The notes beneath the pieces are model-generated. The model worked only from the letters and a program-made list of their open reading frames with translations. It made no database searches and had not been told where the DNA came from. A program made the translations under genes and the position numbers. A stretch of 64,000 nt of DNA from Belliella aquatica. Lineage in GTDB: Bacteria; Bacteroidota; Bacteroidia; Cytophagales; Cyclobacteriaceae. Each line of letters begins with the position of its first letter. Within the stretch, counting starts at the first letter, position 1. Location of the stretch: the NCBI RefSeq assembly GCF_014637795.1, contig NZ_BMFD01000002.1, forward strand, positions 213,280 to 277,279. Reading direction: 5' to 3'. Below, in pieces: positions 17,391 to 25,086 of the stretch.

Positions 17391-17569
17391 AACATTACAC
17401 GAAATATTTATTCCTATTCGTGTATATTTTAATTAAATTAATAATCCAATTTATATTGTTCGGTTAAAAAAATATATCCGAATATGGACAATCTTTTGTT
17501 AGCTGGTTAAAACCCTTTGTCCTCCCTCATTATTCTTTATATATTGAACAAATTTTATTTATAGATCAA

Positions 17570-19051
17570 ATGAAAAAAACCCACTTATCACTAATTGGAC
17601 TTCTTTTTTTAGGTTCTCTTAGTCTGAACGCTCAAAGCTCTAAAGAAGCCATTGAAGCAAATTTCAACGAAAGAGAATCTATTTCACATTTCAGGTACCT
17701 AGCATCTGATGAACTGATGGGACGAGATCCCATAAGACCTGAAATTGATGCTGCTGCAAGGTATATCGCTGAGCAATTTTGGAAATATGGTGCTAAAGAA
17801 ATCGACGGCGCAAACGGATATTATCAGCATATTCCTTTCCGGCTTTCTGCTCCACCTACCAAAGGTGAAGTCGTTTTAGGAAAGACTACTTTCACGCAAG
17901 GTGACAATCTGCTGGTCCTCGATGGTCCATCTATCAATGGAAATTATGAAATGATTGTTCTTGGTTATGGATTGGAAGCCGACTATGCAGGAAAAGATGT
18001 AAAAGGGAAAATTGTCATCACCAATGTGGGTGCACCTGACCGACTGTCTCCTAGCGATCTATTTGCAGCGGGAAGAGAGAAAGTTTCTTTAGCACAATCA
18101 AAAGGCGCAGTAGCCCTAATAGAGATGTATAACATACCTTCTCCTTGGAATTTCGCAGCGAGAACACTCAATCGAACCCAATTGACAGTTGACAATACCG
18201 GAGGAAAAGCCAGTATTCCATACATTTGGTTGAGTGATACAAAAAATGAATCTATCAATGCTATTGGAAAAGGTGAAATCAAATCTGCTAAAGTTGAAGT
18301 GGTGGGTAAGATTAACCGTGACATTGTTGGGAAAAACGTTGTAGCAGTTATTGAAGGAACTGATCCTCTTTTGAAAGATCAATATGTGATGCTATCTGCT
18401 CACTATGATCATGTGGGGGTTGGTAGACCAGATGCCAATGGAGACTCTATCTACAATGGAGCAAGAGACAATGCTGTTGGAACTGTTGCTGTTATGAATG
18501 CAGCACGCTATTTTGCAGAAAACCCACCAAAACGTTCCATCCTTTTGTGTGCTTGGACAGCAGAAGAAAAAGGACTTTTAGGAAGTCGTTATTTTGCAGA
18601 TAATCCACTGATCCCTTTAGACAAAATCATTTATAATTTCAATATTGACAATGGTGGTTACAATGACACGTCTATCATCACTGTAATTGGTTTGGGAAGA
18701 ACATCTGCTGATCCATTAATAGCGAAAGCTACGCAGGAATTTGGCTTGGAAGCGATCGCTGACCCATCACCAGAACAAGAATTATACGACCGCTCAGACA
18801 ATGTGAATTTCGCTAGAAAAGGCATCCCTTCCCCTACCTTCAGCCTAGGCTTTAGAGCATTTGATGAGGAGATCAATAAATATTATCACCAACCAGGAGA
18901 TCAAGTTGACAATTTCGACTTAGACTATGCAGTGAAATATTGGAAGTCCTATATCCTATCGGCTTTATATATTGCTAACACTGCAGAACAACCAGTATGG
19001 AAAGCTGGGGATAAATATGAAGAAGCAGCGAAAGCGCTTTACGGGAATTGA
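17570..19051 (+). CDS. Secreted M28 family zinc aminopeptidase
   Basis: 493 residues with a signal peptide (cleavage near LNAQSS, residue 22). A PA-type insert lies at about 110-250 (GYGLEADYAGKDVKGKIVIT). The M28 catalytic domain carries its zinc ligands: LSAHYDHVGV (His and Asp), NGARDNAVGT (bridging Asp), TAEEKGLLGSRYF (base and ligand Glu), NIDNGG (Asp) and KYYHQPGD (His). These enzymes release N-terminal amino acids from peptides in the periplasm or outside. Monocistronic, with a terminator at 19214. Confidence 0.92.
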   Translation: MKKTHLSLIGLLFLGSLSLNAQSSKEAIEANFNERESISHFRYLASDELMGRDPIRPEIDAAARYIAEQFWKYGAKEIDGANGYYQHIPFRLSAPPTKGEVVLGKTTFTQGDNLLVLDGPSINGNYEMIVLGYGLEADYAGKDVKGKIVITNVGAPDRLSPSDLFAAGREKVSLAQSKGAVALIEMYNIPSPWNFAARTLNRTQLTVDNTGGKASIPYIWLSDTKNESINAIGKGEIKSAKVEVVGKINRDIVGKNVVAVIEGTDPLLKDQYVMLSAHYDHVGVGRPDANGDSIYNGARDNAVGTVAVMNAARYFAENPPKRSILLCAWTAEEKGLLGSRYFADNPLIPLDKIIYNFNIDNGGYNDTSIITVIGLGRTSADPLIAKATQEFGLEAIADPSPEQELYDRSDNVNFARKGIPSPTFSLGFRAFDEEINKYYHQPGDQVDNFDLDYAVKYWKSYILSALYIANTAEQPVWKAGDKYEEAAKALYGN

Positions 19052-19213
19052 AAAATACTATTATCAGCAACAACACCAGGATGTGATTTTTTCACAAATA
19101 ATCTTGCGGATAATTGTCAACAGTCGACGGCTATCGGTCGACAGCAATTCAAATATAGTATTTAGATTATTTTAAGTGGTTGCTGGTGTAAAAGCGAATA
19201 AACCTATTATTTT

Positions 19214-19246
19214 AAAAGGCGGGATTAAATTCCCGCCTTTTTTCTT
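19214..19246. terminator. Shared terminator overlapping the BASS gene stop
   Basis: AAAGGCGGGA and TCCCGCCTTT form a 10-base stem with A and T runs on both sides. It serves the convergent M28 gene and the BASS gene; the BASS stop codon (19225-19227) lies inside the hairpin. Confidence 0.88.
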
Positions 19247-20094
19247 TTTGAGTTTGCTAACAAAATTATAACCGAAGCGGTAAGAAACATAATCAAACTA
19301 TAAATGGCTATTGGAATGGTCATTTCTGAATTTTTCAATAAAGTCGCAGCAATCATAATCCCTAAAGTACCATTCTGAATACCTGACTCAATTGCGATGG
19401 TTAATTGTTGGTTTTTTGGTAACAAAAATAACTTGGCAAGCATAAAACCTAGAACAAGTGTCGAAACATTCAAAAGCAAGGTAACTGGACCAGCTAGCAT
19501 AAAGAATTCAACCAAGGAGGCTCTCTCTTTTAAAATTGCTGCTGCGATAATTAAAACGAAAAAAACAGAGGAGGCAATCCTAACTGGTTTATCTGCTTTG
19601 AGGGAAAGATTTGGAAATCTTTTTTTAAGAAACATGCCAATAGATACAGGAATAATCGTCACCCCCATGATCTGTATGATCGTCTCTCCTACCGGTAATG
19701 AAACAGCTCCTTCCTCACCAAAATAATAGATTGAAAAATTGACAATCAATGGAATGGTAACAACAGTAATAAATGATGTTACCGCAGTAAGACTTATTGA
19801 CAATACAGTATCACCCCTTGAAAGATGAGTGATCAAATTAGAAGTGGCACCGCCTGGGCAGGCTGCTACAATCATAATCCCTACTGCCATAGTTCCACTA
19901 AGTCCAAAAAGAGCAATTAAAACAAATGCAATCACTGGTAAAAGCAAAAGTTGGTTTATCAATCCCAAAAACACTGCTTTTGGAAAAACTATAATATTTT
20001 TGAAATCTTTAACATTCAAGGACAAGCCCATCCCTAACATGATAAATGCTAAGGCTAGTGGAAGAAAAACTGCTGTTAGTATACTATCCTGCAT
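19225..20094 (-). CDS. Bile acid:sodium symporter family (BASS) transporter
   Basis: 289 residues from the ATG at 20094. An upstream ATG at 20142 adds 16 poorly hydrophobic residues and is less likely. About nine to ten membrane helices are present. Family marks are GMGLSLNVKDFK near the first helix, VAACPGGATSNLITHLSRGDTVLSISLTAVTSF (sodium-binding core) and ESGIQNGTLGIMIA in helix 9. Members move bile acids, pantoate or other organic anions with sodium; the substrate here is not readable. Confidence 0.88.
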   Translation of the reverse strand: MQDSILTAVFLPLALAFIMLGMGLSLNVKDFKNIIVFPKAVFLGLINQLLLLPVIAFVLIALFGLSGTMAVGIMIVAACPGGATSNLITHLSRGDTVLSISLTAVTSFITVVTIPLIVNFSIYYFGEEGAVSLPVGETIIQIMGVTIIPVSIGMFLKKRFPNLSLKADKPVRIASSVFFVLIIAAAILKERASLVEFFMLAGPVTLLLNVSTLVLGFMLAKLFLLPKNQQLTIAIESGIQNGTLGIMIAATLLKNSEMTIPIAIYSLIMFLTASVIILLANSKRKKAGI

Positions 20095-20154
20095 TTTTAC
20101 TATATTTTGGGTGAATTTTAAATTGAGACATAAACTCATCAATTTCTACAAGAA

Positions 20155-20631
20155 ATGCAAAAGCAAAATATTGAGATCATGAATAATTTTGAGCAAAGAA
20201 TCCAAGAATACCGCCAAACTATAGACAAAAGATCATTAGGATACAGAAGAAGGCTGAAACAACAATATGAAATTGATATTCTAAAAAGACTTCCTGAAAA
20301 GTTTGAAGTGGTCATACCTGCAAAAGATCAAGACTTTTGGATGGAGAGATTTGAGAAAGTAGTTGCGAATCTTCCAAGTCCATCTCAAAATGGAACGAGT
20401 TATGTGAAACAAAAAAATGAACTCTTGAGGGAACTAAATAAAAAATACAATCTACAAAGGAAAGGTCAGTGGGTAGCTATTTACGCCCCTGTCTTTATGG
20501 TTTCCATTGGTGTTTCTATTGGGACAGCTACAGGAAATCTTGTTCTATGGCTGCCATTAGGTATTGCCATAGGAGTTATGACAGGTTACTTCATGGAGAA
20601 AAGAGCTAAACGTAAGAACCTTGTATTATAA
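20155..20631 (+). CDS. Membrane protein of unknown function with two C-terminal helices
   Basis: 158 residues. The N-terminal 95 residues are highly charged and helical (QRIQEYRQTIDKRSLGYRRRLKQQYE). Two hydrophobic segments follow (about 110-128 and 132-148) with a short glycine-rich turn, then a basic tail KRAKRKN. I do not recognise the family. An ATG at 20179 (MNNFEQ) is an equally plausible start. It is divergent from the BASS gene by 60 bases, and single. Confidence 0.68.
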   Translation: MQKQNIEIMNNFEQRIQEYRQTIDKRSLGYRRRLKQQYEIDILKRLPEKFEVVIPAKDQDFWMERFEKVVANLPSPSQNGTSYVKQKNELLRELNKKYNLQRKGQWVAIYAPVFMVSIGVSIGTATGNLVLWLPLGIAIGVMTGYFMEKRAKRKNLVL

Positions 20632-20660
20632 GTACTCTAAATAAATCCCCAATAATCCGA

Positions 20661-21221
20661 TCATAAAATTCCTTGATCAGGATATTTGGCAGTAACAGTT
20701 CTACCAAAAACTTTTAATTCTTCAATTTGCTCGTCCATATTTCCATCAGGATATAAAATAGTCCCTAGACCAGCTTCCTTCTTCTTATAATCTAGATACC
20801 CTATTACAATGGGAACATTTGCTCCGAGGGCAATATGATAAAAACCTGATTTCCATTTAGGCGCATAGCTTCTAGTTCCTTCAGGCGTAACCATTATTAC
20901 GAGCTCATCTGTTTCCTTCAGAAGGTTAACCATCAGTTCTGTATAGGTTTGCTTTCGCTTTCCAGAGACTCTTTTTCTATCGATCGCAATTCCTCCCAAA
21001 GACTTTATTAGCCAACCTAAAGGCCCTACCATCACTTCCTTTTTGATAGTGAATTTGACAGGCACATCCATCAAATAAAAAGCAGCACGGGCATACAGCA
21101 AGTCCCAATTACTGGTGTGAGGAACAGCAATCAGAACAGCTTTTTTAAGCTCTTTTGGCCAAACAGAAACAAACTTCCAGCCCGTCAACCAAAACACGAT
21201 TTTTGATAAGAATTTCATCAT
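20661..21221 (-). CDS. 1-acylglycerol-3-phosphate acyltransferase-like protein
   Basis: 186 residues. It has the acyltransferase block I as AVPHTSNWDLL (HxxxxD), block III as TPEGTRSYAPKWKSGFYHIA and a hydrophobic N-terminus. It probably transfers acyl groups to a lysophospholipid or related acceptor at the inner membrane. It is shorter than PlsC and belongs to the short Bacteroidota form. The upstream patatin gene ends 5 bases before its start, so three lipid-type genes (MBL, patatin, acyltransferase) are co-transcribed. Confidence 0.86.
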   Translation of the reverse strand: MMKFLSKIVFWLTGWKFVSVWPKELKKAVLIAVPHTSNWDLLYARAAFYLMDVPVKFTIKKEVMVGPLGWLIKSLGGIAIDRKRVSGKRKQTYTELMVNLLKETDELVIMVTPEGTRSYAPKWKSGFYHIALGANVPIVIGYLDYKKKEAGLGTILYPDGNMDEQIEELKVFGRTVTAKYPDQGIL

Positions 21222-21226
21222 ATCTC

Positions 21227-22021
21227 TTACAATTTGACCTTAACCTGACCTAGTTCTTTAAATTCTGGATTTGAGTTTATGTATTCAAGCGTCGATTGAT
21301 AGCCTGCTTCGAAAATTTCCTTTGCCTTTTTGATATCAAACACACCATATCTTGCAAGCCCTTTTGGTTCTATGAAAAAGTCACATTTATTTTTTCTGCT
21401 ATACACATTATAATTCATAGACATAATAACAGTCCGCTCAATCAAATTCTTAATATTCTTAATATTATGTTCTTCAGGAAGATGGTTACAATTCACTCCG
21501 ATGACAACATCACAGACTCCTTCATGTGGCTCTACAGGTAAATTATTTAATACTCCACCATCTACAAAGAAATTTCCTCCAATCTCAATCGGATCAAACA
21601 TTCCTGGAATACAAGAAGAAGCCATGATTGGTTTGATTAAATTCCCCTCAGAGAAATATACCACTCTCCCTCTTTTAATGTCTGTAGCGGCGACGATAAG
21701 CGGTATCTTTAGAGATGAAAAATCATCTTTTGGTAAGTACTTTTCGTAAAGTTCAAGAACACTATCCATTTTAAGAAAACCCGTCCAACTGATTGCGGGA
21801 CGCATAAATTTAAAATAGTTCGTCTTAACAATGATATCCATGATCTCCTCAGGATCATAACCGCTGCAATACATAGAACCTACGATGGCACCAGCACTAG
21901 TTCCACTCACTTGAGTTGGATAAATATTATTTTCATTGAGCGCTTTCAGCACGCCAAGATGTGAAATTCCTCTGACACCGCCACCAGAAAATGCTATACC
22001 TATTTTTTTATCAGATTTCAT
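21227..22021 (-). CDS. Patatin-like phospholipase (RssA type)
   Basis: 264 residues, cytoplasmic. Oxyanion hole SGGGVRGISHLG (about 13-24), nucleophile elbow GTSAG with the catalytic serine at about residue 42, and DGG dyad aspartate in FFVDGGVLNNLP. Family members deacylate lipids. It overlaps the MBL-fold gene by 11 bases at its start and is followed by the acyltransferase gene, which suggests a phospholipid remodelling unit. Confidence 0.9.
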   Translation of the reverse strand: MKSDKKIGIAFSGGGVRGISHLGVLKALNENNIYPTQVSGTSAGAIVGSMYCSGYDPEEIMDIIVKTNYFKFMRPAISWTGFLKMDSVLELYEKYLPKDDFSSLKIPLIVAATDIKRGRVVYFSEGNLIKPIMASSCIPGMFDPIEIGGNFFVDGGVLNNLPVEPHEGVCDVVIGVNCNHLPEEHNIKNIKNLIERTVIMSMNYNVYSRKNKCDFFIEPKGLARYGVFDIKKAKEIFEAGYQSTLEYINSNPEFKELGQVKVKL

Positions 22022-22856
22022 TTAGCGAAAATGTTTGATCCAGACGAACACCCTTATCCGTCATTTTGACAGTACAACATTCGTTTTCAGAATCATGTTC
22101 CAAAAATATGATGTACTCATTGACCGCAGCCTCTTCTAAGAATTTCTTTTTCTCTGCAAGCGTAAGTAGTGGGCGAGTATCATATCCCATTACATAAGGT
22201 AAAGGAATATGCCCAACCGATGGAAGCAAATCAGCTGCAAACACTATGGTCTTACCCTTGTAATGAAGCTTAGGAATCATTTGCTTATCTGTATGTCCAT
22301 CAGCCGTAAAGAAATCGAAACCTTCAAACAACCTTCCTTCATTCAAATCTAAGAATTGCAATTGACCACTTTCCTGCATAGGAAGAATATTCTCTTTTAA
22401 AAATGAAGCTTTTTCCCTTTCATTTGGAATAGTAGCCCACTGCCAATGTTCCTGATTCGTCCAATAATTGGCATTTTCAAAGACCATTTGGTATTTACTC
22501 TCATCGCCATTCTTGTAAGAAACCCCTCCACCACAATGATCAAAGTGGAGGTGGGTGAGAAAATTATCTGTGATATCCTTAGGTTCAAGGCCTATTTTAT
22601 GCAGAGATGATTTTAAAGAATCATTTCCATGCAGATAATAGTGGGAGAAAAATTTAGCATCCTGCTTATCTCCTATTCCATTGTCAATCAATACCAAACG
22701 ACCATTATCTTCCACGAGTAAGCATCTCATTGACCAAGTACAGAGATTATTTTCATCTGCTGGATTGGTCCTTGTCCACAATGACTTAGGCACAACACCA
22801 AACATGGCTCCTCCATCTAATTTAAAAAACCCCGTATTGACAACATGCAAATTCAT
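22011..22856 (-). CDS. MBL-fold metallo-hydrolase (lactonase-like)
   Basis: 281 residues from the ATG at 22856; the in-frame ATG at 22916 would reach into the accA terminator. Metal motif THLHFDHCGGG (HxHxDH), a later TADGHTDKQM histidine and FAADLLPSVGHIP aspartate give the two-zinc site. The pattern resembles AHL-lactonase and related lactone or ester hydrolases, but the substrate is unproven. It overlaps the patatin gene, so the proteins are translationally coupled. Confidence 0.88.
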   Translation of the reverse strand: MNLHVVNTGFFKLDGGAMFGVVPKSLWTRTNPADENNLCTWSMRCLLVEDNGRLVLIDNGIGDKQDAKFFSHYYLHGNDSLKSSLHKIGLEPKDITDNFLTHLHFDHCGGGVSYKNGDESKYQMVFENANYWTNQEHWQWATIPNEREKASFLKENILPMQESGQLQFLDLNEGRLFEGFDFFTADGHTDKQMIPKLHYKGKTIVFAADLLPSVGHIPLPYVMGYDTRPLLTLAEKKKFLEEAAVNEYIIFLEHDSENECCTVKMTDKGVRLDQTFSLNEI

Positions 22857-22887
22857 AAGCTTGACTTTAGATATGTGAAATTGAATC

Positions 22888-22951
22888 AAAAAAAATCCCG
22901 TGATTGAAGTAATCAAACCATAACATGGTTTACATTTTTCAAATCACGGGA
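22888..22951 (-). terminator. Branched terminator of accA
   Basis: Outer stem TCCCGTGATT (22896-22905) with AATCACGGGA (22942-22951), inner stem AAACCAT/ATGGTTT (22915-22931), T run on the minus strand. It lies between the accA stop and the MBL gene. Confidence 0.75.
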
Positions 22952-22966
22952 AATATTAAGTTATAA

Positions 22967-23914
22967 CTATTCAACCACTACGCCCATGGCGCAGAATTTA
23001 TCGATTCTTTGATCGATTCTTTTCTCAGGCTTGAGTTTATCAAGATCTTTCAAAGCATCCAAAATTGCGGCTTTAATCGTTTTGGACATTTTTTTCATAT
23101 CTCTATGCGCACCACCAAGTGGTTCCTCGATGATTCCATCAATCAAACCATTCGCCTTCATATCGATAGCTGTTAACTTGAGTGCTTCTGCTGCCTGTTC
23201 CTTGTAATCCCAGCTTCTCCAAAGTATTGAAGAGCAAGATTCAGGTGAAATCACAGAATACCAAGTATTCTCCAACATCATCACACGATCACCGATTGCG
23301 ATTCCTAATGCACCACCAGAAGCACCTTCACCAATGATGATACAAATCACGGGCACCTTCAGCATAAACATCTCTTTGAGATTCCTAGCTATAGCTTCTC
23401 CTTGACCTCTTTCCTCAGCTTCAAGTCCTGGAAAGGCGCCAGGAGTATCAATTAAAGTAATGATCGGCTTTCCGAATTTTTCAGCCATCTTCATCAAGCG
23501 AAGCGCTTTACGGTAACCCTCTGGATTTGCCATTCCAAAATTTCGCTCTTGTCGTTGCTTGGTATTTCTACCTTTTTGCTGACCAATAAACATCACTGAC
23601 CTTCCGTCAATATCTCCAAGACCTCCAATCATGGCCTTATCATCTTTTACTGAACGGTCTCCATGCAGCTCAATGAAATCGTTGGTCATTTCGTAGATGT
23701 AGTCCAGCGCATAAGGGCGATCAGCATGTCTAGATAGCTGAACTCTCTGCCATCTAGTCAAATTTTGGAATGTCTCTCTTTTCAAAGCTTGTATCTTTTC
23801 TTCCAAGGACTGAATATCTGAGGTTAAATCAATATTTTTCCCCTTAGCCAAGTCTTTCATTTCTTGTAACTTAAGCTCCAAATCAGCAATTGGTTTTTCG
23901 AATTCTAATACCAT
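22967..23914 (-). CDS. accA: Acetyl-CoA carboxylase carboxyltransferase subunit alpha
   Basis: 315 residues from [19 protein letters not shown] at 23914; the longer frame to 24001 adds 29 residues with no AccA counterpart. AccA with AccD transfers CO2 from biotin to acetyl-CoA in fatty-acid synthesis. Seen are the N-terminal coiled coil, [73 protein letters not shown] and [11 protein letters not shown] (oxyanion and CoA segments). Length equals the family. Single gene, with accD not adjacent. Confidence 0.96.
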   Translation of the reverse strand: MVLEFEKPIADLELKLQEMKDLAKGKNIDLTSDIQSLEEKIQALKRETFQNLTRWQRVQLSRHADRPYALDYIYEMTNDFIELHGDRSVKDDKAMIGGLGDIDGRSVMFIGQQKGRNTKQRQERNFGMANPEGYRKALRLMKMAEKFGKPIITLIDTPGAFPGLEAEERGQGEAIARNLKEMFMLKVPVICIIIGEGASGGALGIAIGDRVMMLENTWYSVISPESCSSILWRSWDYKEQAAEALKLTAIDMKANGLIDGIIEEPLGGAHRDMKKMSKTIKAAILDALKDLDKLKPEKRIDQRIDKFCAMGVVVE

Positions 23915-24131
23915 AATAAGCGTTTTTGACTTAGACAAAGATAAAAATATATTCTCTAATAGAAACTTTTTTATCATGATGGGATTTAAAAAAACAGACA
24001 TGAAACGGTATAATCAAATAATAAAAGTCAAATAAAACCGAAATGAATTCAATCAAATTCAAATTATTAAAATTATCTATTTGAAAATTAGAAGGATATC
24101 ACAAGTGATGCGTTTTTTTTTATTTGAATAT

Positions 24132-24161
24132 TTGCAATGCACCTTCAAAACATTACCTTTG
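24132..24161 (+). promoter_or_regulatory. Promoter of the tRNA-Asp array
   Basis: TTG (24132-24134), 19-base spacer, TACCTTTG (24154-24161): a near-perfect Bacteroidota promoter 27 bases before the first tRNA-like unit. The bases AAAACATTAC at the -7 region recur at the end of every array unit. Confidence 0.78.
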
Positions 24162-24187
24162 CATCACTTCAAACGAGAAGGAAGAAA

Positions 24188-24433
24188 AGAGTGGCAATTC
24201 AGCTGGTTAGAGTGCCCAGATTTATCGGGAAGATCGCTGGTAGAATTTGCACTTAAAACAAAACATTACGGAGTGGTAGTTCAGCTGGTTAGAATGTCCC
24301 GATTTGTCGGGAAGGTCGCTAGCAGATTTCACACCAAAATTAAAACATTACGGAGTGGTAGTTCAGCTGGTTAGAATGTCCCGATTTGTCGGGAAGGTCG
24401 CTAGCAGATTTCACACCAAAATTAAAACATTAC
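24188..24433 (+). repeat. Three 82-bp tRNA-Asp-like units with palindrome for anticodon arm
   Basis: U1 24188-24269, U2 24270-24351, U3 24352-24433, then the intact gene at 24434: the register is exactly 82 bp throughout. U2 and U3 are identical. They match tRNA-Asp from GGAGTGG through GGTTAGAATG; then CCTGCCTGTCACGCAGG is replaced by TCCCGA-TTTG-TCGGGA; then AGGTCGC matches again; then the T-arm and 3' acceptor strand are lost. U1 has a variant apex (CCCAGATTTATCGGG). Its 3' part GAATTTGCACT can pair with its 5' AGTGGCAATTC at 9 of 11 positions, so the unit can fold as one long hairpin. Confidence 0.85.
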
Positions 24434-24507
24434 GGAGTGGTAGTTCAGCTGGTTAGAATGCCTGCCTGTCACGCAGGAGGTCGCGGGTTCGAGTCCCGTC
24501 CATTCCG
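24434..24507 (+). tRNA. tRNA-Asp(GUC), copy 1
   Basis: Acceptor GGAGTGG (24434-24440) pairs with CCATTCC (24500-24506, one G-T pair), discriminator G. Anticodon stem CCTGC/GCAGG, loop CTGTCAC, anticodon GTC. T-arm GCGGG-TTCGAGT-CCCGT. 3' CCA is not encoded. It has no own terminator; the second unit set follows. Confidence 0.96.
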
Positions 24508-24569
24508 CATAAAATTTTACTTGTTTAGTGTTACAAGTATTATTTTAAAAGTCACAAAAACACAAGAAA

Positions 24570-24650
24570 ATAGTGTAATTCAACAGGTTAGAAAGCCCTG
24601 ATTTATCGGGAAGATCGCTGGTCGAATTTGCACTTAAAACAAAACATTAC
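24570..24650 (+). pseudogene. tRNA-Asp-like unit U4
   Basis: An 81-bp unit directly upstream of the second tRNA-Asp. It is closest to U1: the shared stretch GATTTATCGGGAAGATCGCT continues through GAATTTGCACTTAAAAC to the next tRNA. The 5' part is more diverged (GTGTAATTCAACAGG). GAATTTGCA can still pair with TGTAATTC, so the long-hairpin shape is kept although the primary sequence has drifted. Confidence 0.75.
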
Positions 24651-24724
24651 GGAGTGGTAGTTCAGCTGGTTAGAATGCCTGCCTGTCACGCAGGAGGTCG
24701 CGGGTTCGAGTCCCGTCCATTCCG
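24651..24724 (+). tRNA. tRNA-Asp(GUC), copy 2
   Basis: Identical over 74 bases to copy 1: acceptor GGAGTGG/CCATTCC, anticodon GTC in loop CTGTCAC, full T-arm, discriminator G, no encoded CCA. A strong terminator follows 2 bases after the gene. Confidence 0.96.
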
Positions 24725-24725
24725 C

Positions 24726-24756
24726 AAAGTCCCATAGAAATTTGGGACTTTTTTTA
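24726..24756 (+). terminator. Terminator after tRNA-Asp copy 2
   Basis: AAAGTCCCA pairs with TGGGACTTT, followed by a T run. Confidence 0.88.
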
Positions 24757-24857
24757 TGTCAATTTTCTAAAAATAAACGTCAATCATTAAGCTTTGGGTT
24801 GAGTGATATTTAATCTTCTTCAAAAAATAGAAAAATCATTACTCAAATTTACAACTC

Positions 24858-24951
24858 ACTCACAACATGCTGGTAAGAATGCTTGTCCCGAACCATCGGG
24901 AAAGTCGCGGGCCTGTCTGAAGTCAGGTAGATTGGAGTCCCGTCCATTCCG
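24858..24951 (+). pseudogene. Decayed tRNA-Asp copy U5 with two palindrome insertions
   Basis: It keeps CTGG-TAAGAATG (D-arm end), GTCGCGGG and GAGTCCCGTCCATTCCGC (T-arm and 3' acceptor) and the same downstream terminator as copy 2. The anticodon arm is replaced by TCCCGA-ACCA-TCGGGA, the same stem as U2/U3 with another loop. The T-loop is interrupted by a second palindrome-type sequence, CCTGTCTGAAGTCAGGTAG. The 5' acceptor strand is lost, so it cannot act as a tRNA. Confidence 0.75.
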
Positions 24952-24952
24952 C

Positions 24953-24982
24953 AAAGTCCCAAAGAAATTTGGGACTTTTTTT
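24953..24982 (+). terminator. Terminator after U5, copy of the tRNA-Asp terminator
   Basis: AAAGTCCCA/TGGGACTTT stem plus T run, nearly identical to 24726-24756. It shows that U5 arose by duplication of the tRNA-Asp plus terminator block. Confidence 0.85.
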
Positions 24983-25008
24983 ATACCCTTTTTTTAAAAA
25001 TGAGAATA

Positions 25009-25049
25009 AAAAAATAGCCATCTGTTCTTCAGATGGCTATTTTTTTTCA
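25009..25049. terminator. Terminator of galE
   Basis: AATAGCCATCTG pairs with CAGATGGCTATT, with A and T runs on both sides; it lies between the tRNA-Asp locus and the minus-strand galE stop. Confidence 0.88.
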
Positions 25050-25086
25050 TTATAATCGGATATTCTTTGATTGAAATTTTCCAAGC

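Noticed and set aside
24081-24601. Open frames of 97 and 71 residues over the tRNA-Asp array (translating to VVQLVRM-type strings)
   Set aside because: They are translations of tRNA-like repeats; the sequence is explained by tRNA-Asp homology, and the encoded repeats follow the 82-bp register.
13301-24724. Integrated element (genomic island) at the tRNA genes
   Set aside because: No integrase, no phage or conjugation genes, and the repeats are 5' tRNA parts rather than the 3' attachment fragments that integrases leave.
13094-24982. Group I intron in anticodon loops
   Set aside because: Inserts are 14-16-base palindromes that replace rather than interrupt the arm, and intact tRNAs carry no insert.
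24803-24997. 64-residue frame over the decayed tRNA copy
   Set aside because: It runs through U5 and its terminator; no protein signature.
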